The notes under the pieces were generated by a model that was given only the letters and a program-made list of their open reading frames with translations, had not been told where the DNA came from and searched no databases. From Hyphomonadaceae bacterium (lineage in GTDB: Bacteria; Pseudomonadota; Alphaproteobacteria; Caulobacterales; Aquidulcibacteraceae): a DNA stretch of 64,000 nt. The translations under genes were made by a program, and so were the position numbers. The stretch is from NCBI GenBank assembly GCA_016791425.1, contig JAEUMQ010000009.1:1-64000 (forward strand), read 5' to 3'. How positions within the stretch are numbered: the stretch's first letter is position 1; each line of letters starts with the position of its first letter. This document shows positions 56,938 through 64,000 of this stretch, piece after piece.

Positions 56938-57134
56938 TTGCACGGGCGATTACTCTGGCGCGAACCCGATCCCCCGCCGGACCTCTGGTTTGCGGCCCAG
57001 CCGCCCGAGCCCTCGCTGATTATTGACTACCCCCGCCGCCCAGGTCTTCGCGTTGGGCGCTCTGTGCACAGGCCGTGAGTCGCCGATTGCGCAGCAAGCG
57101 TAACGGGAGCATGATTTCGCGAGCAGGCCGATCC

Positions 57135-57815
57135 ATGACCATCCAAGGGTTCAAGAGAGACCCCTCGAGGCCGTATAACGCTCCTGGTCGCGCGTTGGCG
57201 GCGCAGCGACGGAAAGAGAAGATTGCCGACGCGGTGATCGAGGTTATCGCGACGCACGGCGCCCGCGGCATAACCCACCGGCTGATCGATGCCCATCTTG
57301 GGTTCGCCGAAGGCGTGACCTCCTATTACTACCCCCGACGCACAGCGCTCCTCGACGCCGGCTTCACGAGACTCTTCGAGAACGGGATCGCCGAGTTCAA
57401 CCTTTGTTATAAGCCCGTCCTGGAGCGTCTCGAAGCCGGCGAGCCCATCGACATCGACACGATGGCCGTCTGCGCGTTTCGGCACGGGGAATTGCTGGTC
57501 CAGCCGTCGCGGCGCAACTCGACCATCGCCCGCCTGGAATTCTATCTCCTCGCCACGCGCGATCCTGAACTTCGCGCCGCGCAGCTCAGGCTCAGGCGCG
57601 TCCATTTCGACCTCACGGCGGAGATCTTCGCGAACCTCGGATGCCGCAACCCGAAAAGGGCCAGCGCCGAGCTCGCCATCCGCTCGCGCGGGGATTACGT
57701 GACCTTCTTCCTTGCGCCATCGTTCGAAGAGCATCCGCGCAATGTGGCGTACTACACCGCCCTCATTCGGCACATTATCGATGTGAGCAACCTGGCCGCC
57801 GATACCGGCGCCTGA
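57135..57815 (+). CDS. TetR-family transcriptional regulator
   Basis: A 226-residue regulator. The N-terminal helix-turn-helix lies at about residues 24-70 (KIADAVIEVIATHGARGITHRLID.. then VTSYYYPRRTALLDAGF). The C-terminal ligand domain is all-helical and diverged. ATG 57135 follows GCAGG by 7 bases; ATG 57111 is also possible. It is divergent from TonB receptor 2 and probably represses it, and perhaps also the receptor 3 gene that follows on its own strand. Confidence 0.85.
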   Translation: MTIQGFKRDPSRPYNAPGRALAAQRRKEKIADAVIEVIATHGARGITHRLIDAHLGFAEGVTSYYYPRRTALLDAGFTRLFENGIAEFNLCYKPVLERLEAGEPIDIDTMAVCAFRHGELLVQPSRRNSTIARLEFYLLATRDPELRAAQLRLRRVHFDLTAEIFANLGCRNPKRASAELAIRSRGDYVTFFLAPSFEEHPRNVAYYTALIRHIIDVSNLAADTGA

Positions 57816-58292
57816 GCGGCGCTCGCGCTCACGAACAGCCCGGACCGAGTCCAAACCGATTCGCTCAAACCGCCCGGCGCCGCCCCAAGCGCGCGCGCCG
57901 CACGCGCCAAACGCATCGCTAACATCGCTTCCACAAACGTAGAGCCAATAGCCGAATGCGCGCGGCGCGGATCGCGTGCGTACGCGACCGATCGAGCTCT
58001 TAACGCACCTGCCGGCGCGCGCATTGAAGCCTGGAAAACACTGCGCGAAGCGCTGTTCGGGCCTACATGTGTAGAGCAAAATAGTTAGCGCATGGCGGAA
58101 CTTAATTGATTGCAGCGATCGCCGTGCGCACCGTGACTACATCGCAACATCGAGCGGATCGCATATTCGATCGGCTACTTATTCTTGTATAAGATCGTTG
58201 ACATCAGCCGGGTCCGGATGAACCTTCGCGCGAAGGTCGCCGGGCGCCATGCGCAAGGATGAAGAGCGACACTCACGGGTAGGAGAATTCCG
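57816..58292. other. 477-base intergenic region before TonB receptor 3
   Basis: No protein or RNA gene is recognised. Close to the receptor there is an AT-richer part with the small inverted repeat CTTAT-TCTTGT-ATAAG (58178-58193), whose TATAAG could serve as a -10, flanked by CGATC/GATCG. TAGGAGA lies just before the receptor ATG. This suggests a regulated promoter with a 5' leader of about 100 bases. Confidence 0.45.
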
Positions 58293-61232
58293 ATGGCTTT
58301 CGCTCGTACGACGTTCGCGCTCACGAGAACTCTCGTCCTTCTCGCCGGCGCTTCGACGCTCAATCTCGCATCGATCATGACCGCAACCGCGCAGGACGCC
58401 GCGCAGGATCGAACGGCGAGCGAGCAGAGCGACAACGCCATCACGGTCACCGGTACGCGCATCCGCGGCGTAGCCCCCGTCGGATCGTCGCTGATCCAGG
58501 TCGATCGCGAAGAACTCGTCCGCTCAGGCCAAACAAGCACGGCGGACATCCTCTACAATGTGCCCTCGGTGCTCAGCCTCGGCACGGGCGAGCTCCGCAG
58601 CGGCGGTGCCAGCCAGCAAGGCAACGATCTCACCGCGCTCGTCTTCAACAAGTCGGCGAACCTCCGCGGTCTTGGCCCGGGCGCCACGCTCAATCTCGTG
58701 AACGGGCATCGCGCGCCGCACGAGGGCGCCACGATGAGCGCCTTCGACGGCGATAACATCCCCGCCCAATTGTTGCAGCGGGTGGAGATCGTCGCCGACG
58801 GAACCTCCCCGATCTACGGCGCCGACGCGGTGGCGGGCACGGTGAACTTCATCATGCGCGCGCCCGAGACGGCGTTCGAAGTCTACGGTCAGTACGGCTG
58901 GACCGATGGCCGGACGAGCTATCAGGGCACGCTCGTGGGCGGCTACAATTGGGGTAGCGGCGGCGTCATCGCCGCCTACCAGCGCACCCACTTCGACCGG
59001 CTGAGCGCGCTCGACCGCCCGCATCTATACTCGGACGATTTCAGCCCCTTCGGCGGCGCCCCGCCATCCGACCTCTCGGTGCCGGGCAACATCGTCGTCA
59101 ACGGCGTGAATTACGCTATTCCGCGTGGGCAGAACGGAACCGCGCTGACGCTCGCGCAGCTGGGGGCGGCCGGCTCGACGAACCGGGCGAATTCCTGGGT
59201 CGGGTACGACGCGGCGCCGGAATCCGACCGCGACACGTTCGCGGTGAACTTCCGGCAGAACATCACAGATTGGCTCGAACTCTTCGCGGACGGCTTCTCC
59301 AGCGACCGCGACTTCGACATGAACTACATCTCGCAGGGCACGAAGGTCACGGTCGTCGTCCCGAACTCCAACTTCTACAGCCCCTGCAATCACAGCCTGA
59401 CCGGCGCGCCGGCCGCGCTTATCACCGCATGTGGAACCGGCGCCCTGACCGTCAAGTACAACACGCTCTACGATTCAGGCCCCGGACGGCGCTCCGGCTA
59501 CGACAAGGGCTGGAACGTCACGGGCGGCGTGCGCATCGACCTGCCGCTGGAATGGGAGGCGACCGTCTCCTACGGCGTCGGCCAGCACGACGAAAACGCG
59601 ATCACGCGGTACTTCCTCGGCAACGGCCTGCCGAGTTTCCCCGAGCTTGCCGGCGCGACCGCCGCGACGGCGTTCAACGTGTTCTGCGACGCCTCCCAAT
59701 TCGCCTGCAATCCCGCCTCGATGACGAGCCGGATCAGCGGCGTCGATCTCAACACGCTCACGGTTGATCGCATCGAGGATACGCAGGTCAATCTCGACGG
59801 GCCGCTCTTCAGCCTGCCGGGCGGCGAAGTGAAGCTCGCGGTCGGCGTCGAGCGCTATTACGAGGCCTTCATCAACACGAACAATTTCGGATCCACGCCG
59901 AGCAAGCGGCACGTGGAATCCTATTACGGCGAGCTGTTCGTGCCGATCGTCGGGGAGGGCAATCGCGTCCCGCTGATCTACAGCCTCGACCTCAACGTCG
60001 CAGGCCGCGTCGATGATTACGACGATGTTGGCGAGACCCGGAATCCAAAATACGGGATCAATTGGTCGCCGACGCAGGACCTGCGCATGCACGCAAGCTA
60101 CGGCACGTCCTTCCGCGCGCCGGGCCTTATCGACAACAACCCCTTCGCACAGCACGGCTACATTCCGTTCGGGCCCTATCCGGGCAATGTCGTGACGGCG
60201 AGCCTCTGTGGCGGCTGCGCGGCGAAGCCGGGCCTGGCCTTCTATTCCGCGCTCGGCGGCGCGGCCGGCGATCTGCAGCCGGAAGAATCGGAATCCTATT
60301 CGATCGGCGGCGATTGGGCGCCGGAGGGCATCCCCGGCCTCACGCTTTCGGCGAATTACTGGAACATCGAATATACCGGCCAGGTCGGCACGCCGGTCTA
60401 CAACGCCGGGCCGTTCCAGGCGGTGAACCAGCAATACTACAACCAGTACATCGTCTATAACCCGACGCTCTTTCCGCAATTCGCGGCGAACAATCCGGTC
60501 GCGTTCTTCGGCGCGTTCCCGACGGTCAATCTGCAGAACGCCGCCTGCGCGGCGGTGTACGGACAGAAGGTCACGACGCAGGCGCAGTTCAACAACCTGA
60601 TCGCCTGCGTCAATTCCGGCGGCGACGGCGGCCTTTTCGGCCCTCCGTTCGATCCCTCCAACGTCGCGGCGGTCGAGAGCGGACACCGCATCAATGGCGG
60701 TTCGACAAAGGCCGATGGATGGGACCTCTCCGCTGAATACCAGTGGGACAGCTCTTGGGGCCACATGCGCGTCGGCGGCATCGCCGAATACATCACGGCC
60801 TGGGACGTCGCCCCCGTGGCGGGCGCGCCTTCGACGGACCAGAACAACCAGTTCGGCTATCCGCCGCAATTCAAGTTCCGCGGCAATGTCGGTTGGTCGG
60901 ACGATGTCGGGCCCGGCGACCTCTCGGCCAACGTCTTCCTCAACTACACCAACTCGTACCACATCGACGCCAGCTTGCTGCCGGGCGCGGTCGGCGCGCA
61001 ATACACGGAGATTGAATCCTACACCACGACCGATCTGAGCCTGATCTACGAGTTTGGCGACCAAGCCGGCCTCGCGAGCAACGTGCAGATCGCCTTCAGC
61101 GTCCAGAACGTGTTCGACGATCAGCCGCCGCTCGTGCTCAATGCCAGCGGCGTCGGCGGGATCCTGTTCGATCCCTCGAACGCAAGCCCCCTGCAGCGCG
61201 TGTTCCAGCTGCAGGTTGGCAAGAAGTTCTAG
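58293..61232 (+). CDS. TonB-dependent outer-membrane receptor 3
   Basis: A 979-residue receptor. The signal peptide covers about 1-33 (ASIMTATAQ). The plug has AITVTGTRIRGVAPVG, ANLRGLGPGATLNLVNGHRAP and TSPIYGADAVAGTVNFIMR. The barrel contains YGTSFRAPGLIDNNPF and ends LQRVFQLQVGKKF with a terminal Phe. A good ribosome site, AGGAGA, lies 7 bases before ATG 58293, and a strong terminator follows the stop. The ligand is unknown. Its sequence differs clearly from receptors 1 and 2, so this is not a recent duplication. Confidence 0.93.
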   Translation: MAFARTTFALTRTLVLLAGASTLNLASIMTATAQDAAQDRTASEQSDNAITVTGTRIRGVAPVGSSLIQVDREELVRSGQTSTADILYNVPSVLSLGTGELRSGGASQQGNDLTALVFNKSANLRGLGPGATLNLVNGHRAPHEGATMSAFDGDNIPAQLLQRVEIVADGTSPIYGADAVAGTVNFIMRAPETAFEVYGQYGWTDGRTSYQGTLVGGYNWGSGGVIAAYQRTHFDRLSALDRPHLYSDDFSPFGGAPPSDLSVPGNIVVNGVNYAIPRGQNGTALTLAQLGAAGSTNRANSWVGYDAAPESDRDTFAVNFRQNITDWLELFADGFSSDRDFDMNYISQGTKVTVVVPNSNFYSPCNHSLTGAPAALITACGTGALTVKYNTLYDSGPGRRSGYDKGWNVTGGVRIDLPLEWEATVSYGVGQHDENAITRYFLGNGLPSFPELAGATAATAFNVFCDASQFACNPASMTSRISGVDLNTLTVDRIEDTQVNLDGPLFSLPGGEVKLAVGVERYYEAFINTNNFGSTPSKRHVESYYGELFVPIVGEGNRVPLIYSLDLNVAGRVDDYDDVGETRNPKYGINWSPTQDLRMHASYGTSFRAPGLIDNNPFAQHGYIPFGPYPGNVVTASLCGGCAAKPGLAFYSALGGAAGDLQPEESESYSIGGDWAPEGIPGLTLSANYWNIEYTGQVGTPVYNAGPFQAVNQQYYNQYIVYNPTLFPQFAANNPVAFFGAFPTVNLQNAACAAVYGQKVTTQAQFNNLIACVNSGGDGGLFGPPFDPSNVAAVESGHRINGGSTKADGWDLSAEYQWDSSWGHMRVGGIAEYITAWDVAPVAGAPSTDQNNQFGYPPQFKFRGNVGWSDDVGPGDLSANVFLNYTNSYHIDASLLPGAVGAQYTEIESYTTTDLSLIYEFGDQAGLASNVQIAFSVQNVFDDQPPLVLNASGVGGILFDPSNASPLQRVFQLQVGKKF

Positions 61233-61255
61233 CCGCCGCCCCGCGGCAATTCTTT

Positions 61256-61289
61256 GGCCTGCTCGCCTGCGAGCAGGCCATCTTCTTTT
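61256..61289 (+). terminator. Rho-independent terminator after TonB receptor 3
   Basis: GGCCTGCTCG (61256-61265) pairs with CGAGCAGGCC (61270-61279) around CCTG. ATCTTCTTTT follows. It lies 24 bases after the stop and ends where the convergent SnoaL-like gene ends. Confidence 0.92.
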
Positions 61290-62206
61290 CACCACACCCC
61301 GTTGTCGTTCGCTGCCGTTTCGGGCGTAGGCTGCTTCAGGTCCCAGTGCTCGCTGATCTTGCCGTTGGCCACGCGGAAGATGTCGATCAGAGCGATCGGT
61401 CGCGCGTCGCCCGGATAGGTGATCGAGTGGTGAAAGAGGATGAGATCGCCCTCGACCAGGACGCGCTGGGGGCCAAGCTGCGGCTTTTCCGCCGTCGGAT
61501 CGCTGAATTCGCGCTCGAGAAACGCGATGGCGCCGGCTGCGCCGTCCGGAATGGTCGGGCTGTGCTGGCGATAATTGGGCGCAAACCAGAGCTCGACGGC
61601 GGAGCGGACGCCGCCGCGGCCGAACTCCGCGACATAGTTCCCCACGACGCGCCGCGTCTCGTCGCGTGAGGCGCTCGGGTTCGGCAGGCCGCAGGCGGGC
61701 GCGCGCCGAGTGTCCCTGAGTGCGCGCTCCCCGAGCGCGCGCGCGCTTTGATAGGTCTCGCCAACTCCACAAGCCATGCCGTTGGCGTGCTCCGCCGTCC
61801 GCGGAATGTCTTGCGTGACGTTCCAATGCTCGGCGATGCGGCCAGCCTCCACGCGCCAGAGATCGACCGCCACGGCGCCGCGATCGCGCCCGTCGCGGAA
61901 GCCGTGGTGCATCACGGCGAAGAGATCGCCATCGACGATGAGCATATCGACCACGTGAGCGCGCCGTGCAAACCGGCGATGTGTCCTGAAGTAGTCGCGA
62001 TGGGCCTGCAAGCCGTCGCCGATCGCAGGATCGTGCTCCTTGAAGTGTGCCGCCGCGTACATGGCATGGGCGCCCCCTACGTCGCCGCGCGCGAACGCTT
62101 GGTTCAAGAAGGCCGCCGCCACGCCGCGGGTGCGATCGACCGTCTCGGCGCGGCCTTCGGACATGAACGCGAACGCGAACACCGCCGCTAGAAGAATGCG
62201 TCGCAT
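61289..62206 (-). CDS. Exported protein with two SnoaL-like (NTF2-fold) domains
   Basis: A 305-residue protein. The signal peptide covers about 1-21 (LLAAVFAFAFMSEGRAE). Two similar domains follow, each with the SnoaL-like pattern: HFKEHDPAIGDG..LFAVMHHGF..VDLWRVEAGRIAEHWNV and YRQHSPTIPDG..LILFHHSITY..IDIFRVANGKISEHWDL. The repeated RVxxGKIxEHWD ending is the family hallmark. Related proteins are polyketide cyclases, isomerases or ligand binders. ATG 62206 has GGAG at 9 bases; ATG 62215 is an alternative. The duplicated layout may form an internal dimer. Function is unknown. Confidence 0.8.
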   Translation of the reverse strand: MRRILLAAVFAFAFMSEGRAETVDRTRGVAAAFLNQAFARGDVGGAHAMYAAAHFKEHDPAIGDGLQAHRDYFRTHRRFARRAHVVDMLIVDGDLFAVMHHGFRDGRDRGAVAVDLWRVEAGRIAEHWNVTQDIPRTAEHANGMACGVGETYQSARALGERALRDTRRAPACGLPNPSASRDETRRVVGNYVAEFGRGGVRSAVELWFAPNYRQHSPTIPDGAAGAIAFLEREFSDPTAEKPQLGPQRVLVEGDLILFHHSITYPGDARPIALIDIFRVANGKISEHWDLKQPTPETAANDNGVW

Positions 62207-62325
62207 CGTTGCCATCTCCAACAAGGCGCTTATTGCCCAAAGCGCCCGCATCGGCAATCAATCCGAGCGGCGTCGAACGCCTTGTCCTGACTGCGTGTGT
62301 GGTCCCGCCTTTCGCAGCCTATCGG

Positions 62326-63675
62326 TCAGTTAGGGGCGACGGACGGTGCGCTTCGCTTCGGCGCCGTCGCGGCGCCGGCGATCAGCAGCAGGAACGTCAA
62401 CATCGATAATCCGGCGACGGCGGAGAAGAACGCCGAGGGGCCGACGATCTCGACGATCTGGGCGCCGAAAAAGGAGCCGCAAATGGCGCCGACACGTCCG
62501 CTGGTGGCTGCGAACCCGAGGCCGGTGGCGCGCACCGCGTCAGGAAACGTCGCCGCCGCGTGCGCGAAGAGCGACGTCATGACGCCGTTCAACAGGAAGC
62601 CGGCGACGGCGATGGCGCCGTAGAACCGGAAGCTCGCAAGCCCGTCGCCAAGCGCCGCGGGCGAGGCGGGCAGAGCGAACGTCAATGCAGCGATGGCGCA
62701 TGCGGATCCGAGGATGTAGCTCAACGCGATGGGTCGGGTGCCGAAGGCGCTCATGAGCACGCCAGCGACGATGATGCCGGCCATGCCGGACGTCGCGAAG
62801 ACGGAAAGCACGACCCCGGCGAGCGAAGGGGAGAACCCGTTGCGCGTGAACAAGGCCGGCATCCAACCGAAGATGAGGCTGATCGAGATGTACGCAAAGA
62901 AGAAGCCCGCAAAGATCGAGAGGATCTCAATGCTGCGCTCGCTTAGGAGCGCGCCGATGCCGGCCCGTCGCGTCTTTGGGCCCGCGGTCTCCGGGCGCGC
63001 CTCCATCGCAAAGCGCGCCAAAACCCTTTGCAGCTGCTGGCGTCGTTCCGGAAATCTGGCGAGGTAGGTTGGCGATTCCGGGAGCACCGCCAATGCGATG
63101 ATCGCCACGACGAACGGCAGCAGGCCAAATACGAGGTACATGGCGCGCCAGCCAAACGCAGGCAGCATCGCCGCCGCGCTCAGTCCTGCGAGTGCAACCC
63201 CGAGCGGCGCTGTGAGGATCGCGAGCGACACGCCGAGGGGCCGCAGTCGGGCGGGAAGGATCTCGCTGATCAGGGCCAGGGCCGGCGGCAACGTGCCGCC
63301 AAGCCCGATCCCGGCCAAGACGCGGGCGATTGCGATTTCCTCGGGCGTGCGTGCGACGAGAGTCGCGAGCATGAACGTTCCGAACCAAGCGACGCCGAGC
63401 AACATCGTCGGGCGACGTCCAATGACGTCAGCCGCCAGGCCGCCGGTTGCGGCGCCTATCGCCGAGCCCAGGTGCCCAGCCGCCATAGCGGCGCCGAAAG
63501 CCGATAGAGGAAGGCCCCAATCGGCGGCGATCGCCGACACCGTGACGCCCAGCATCTGCACATCGACGCCATCGACCGTAAGGAGAAGAGCGACCACAGC
63601 CACGACGACCGCGTGAGCGGCGGTAAAGTTGCCGCCACCCTTTTCGGCTGGATCCGTCACAGGGGGCGACTGCAT
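62326..63675 (-). CDS. MFS transporter, aromatic-acid:H+ symporter type
   Basis: A 449-residue protein with 12 predicted helices. The DGVDVQMLG motif in helix 1 corresponds to the DGxD motif of the AAHS family (PcaK, BenK), and the GRRPTMLLG loop 2-3 signature is present, as is LPESPTYLAR after helix 6. Such transporters bring benzoate-type or hydroxybenzoate-type acids across the inner membrane. A divergent MarR gene with a palindrome in between suggests induction by the substrate. Gallate or ferulate released by the esterases would be a fitting cargo, but this is inference. Confidence 0.83.
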   Translation of the reverse strand: MQSPPVTDPAEKGGGNFTAAHAVVVAVVALLLTVDGVDVQMLGVTVSAIAADWGLPLSAFGAAMAAGHLGSAIGAATGGLAADVIGRRPTMLLGVAWFGTFMLATLVARTPEEIAIARVLAGIGLGGTLPPALALISEILPARLRPLGVSLAILTAPLGVALAGLSAAAMLPAFGWRAMYLVFGLLPFVVAIIALAVLPESPTYLARFPERRQQLQRVLARFAMEARPETAGPKTRRAGIGALLSERSIEILSIFAGFFFAYISISLIFGWMPALFTRNGFSPSLAGVVLSVFATSGMAGIIVAGVLMSAFGTRPIALSYILGSACAIAALTFALPASPAALGDGLASFRFYGAIAVAGFLLNGVMTSLFAHAAATFPDAVRATGLGFAATSGRVGAICGSFFGAQIVEIVGPSAFFSAVAGLSMLTFLLLIAGAATAPKRSAPSVAPN

Positions 63676-63750
63676 CCGATAACACCCCAGTCTGACGGCG
63701 CGCCCTTGATTAGGGGATCATCGCCTCGATCATCCCTGATTGCGCCGAGT

Positions 63751-63768
63751 TAGGTAGTATGCTACTTA
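63751..63768. promoter_or_regulatory. Candidate MarR operator
   Basis: TAGGTAGTATGCTACTTA is an 18-base imperfect palindrome (TA, GTAG and their complements, 4-base centre) in an AT-rich island of the divergent MarR/MFS gap. It lies 76 bases from the MFS start and 56 bases before the MarR start. Confidence 0.45.
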
Positions 63769-63823
63769 TTATCTGCGGTCAACAAATTCGCGGCGGCGCC
63801 GTTGCGTCCGCGCAGACGGGAAA

Positions 63824-64000
63824 TGAGCGGCATGCCCTTCGTGTTTCATGACGCGCCGGGTTTCTTGATCCGGCGGCTCCATCAGATCTCGGTGTCGGTC
63901 CTCGAGGCGCGGCTCAGCGATGCCGGTCTCGATCTGACGCCGGTGCAAGTGGCGGCGTTGAGCGCGCTCAGCTTATGCCCGGATATCGATCAGGTGACTC
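63824..64000 (+). CDS. MarR-family regulator, 5' part
   Basis: The first 59 residues are visible before the window ends. After MSGMPFVFHDAPGFLIRRLHQ comes the first helical part of a MarR winged helix (VSVLEARLSDAGLDLTPVQVAALSALS), typical of regulators of aromatic catabolism. ATG 63824 is used; ATG 63833 is in frame. It is divergent from the aromatic-acid-type transporter gene, which it probably controls. Confidence 0.75.

Overview
The window is GC-rich and densely coded. It carries a PopZ-type polar organiser gene, a consensus CtrA box (TTAA-N7-TTAAC), an alphaproteobacterial core block (dgt, SPOR, nagZ, scpAB, tatABC, serS) and three large TonB-dependent receptors. I infer an alphaproteobacterium close to Caulobacterales or Hyphomonadaceae; the species cannot be read from the sequence.

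Layout. 1-4.8 kb: two tandem 30-residue-class membrane peptides, a small unknown protein, a GT4 glycosyltransferase and a secreted SGNH-esterase/polysaccharide-deacetylase fusion behind a LacI-type operator, then a HAD phosphatase. 4.8-8.3 kb: tRNA-Asn and tRNA-Cys around a gene-free stretch that holds a CtrA box, then acyl-CoA dehydrogenase, popZ and a Pcm-like methyltransferase. 8.4-18.4 kb, plus strand: valS (with a palindromic repeat translated in frame), an SDR epimerase, ilvD, an ornithine cyclodeaminase-family gene, an HExxH lipoprotein and a fused LigB-LigA (gallate-type) dioxygenase. 18.5-25.3 kb: mostly minus strand, with a prolyl-hydroxylase-like oxygenase, exonuclease III, nitroreductase, Sel1 and ErpA-like genes, a soluble histidine kinase, and a triple tandem REP-like repeat. 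25.4-33.3 kb: the conserved block dgt-SPOR-nagZ-scpA-scpB-tatA-tatB-tatC-serS for nucleotide control, peptidoglycan recycling, chromosome segregation and Tat export; SerRS has a lower-GC insertion. 33.4-43.5 kb: uracil-DNA glycosylase, a lipoprotein lipase-like hydrolase, an unknown protein, TonB receptor 1, a ferric-iron ABC transporter with a Fur-like box, and tRNA-Val.

43.6-64 kb is an accessory catabolic region. It encodes a GH3 glycosidase, a tannase/feruloyl-esterase-family enzyme, a type-B carboxylesterase, a CaiB/beta-lactamase-fold hydrolase/CitMHS-transporter operon divergent from a LysR gene, TonB receptor 2 divergent from a TetR gene with a perfect inverted-repeat operator between them, TonB receptor 3, a double SnoaL-like protein, an aromatic-acid-type MFS transporter and a divergent MarR gene cut by the window end. 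Together with the gallate-type dioxygenase at 17-18 kb this suggests use of plant phenolic esters and glycosides: outer-membrane uptake, ester and glycoside hydrolysis, inner-membrane import and ring opening. That pathway is inference.

The most unusual signals are structural. A family of GC-rich double-hairpin repeats recurs through the window, one copy translated inside valS and one reaching into the 5' end of the iron permease gene. SerRS carries an extra segment of about 78 residues of different base composition. Several small hydrophobic proteins are also present, two of them in tandem.
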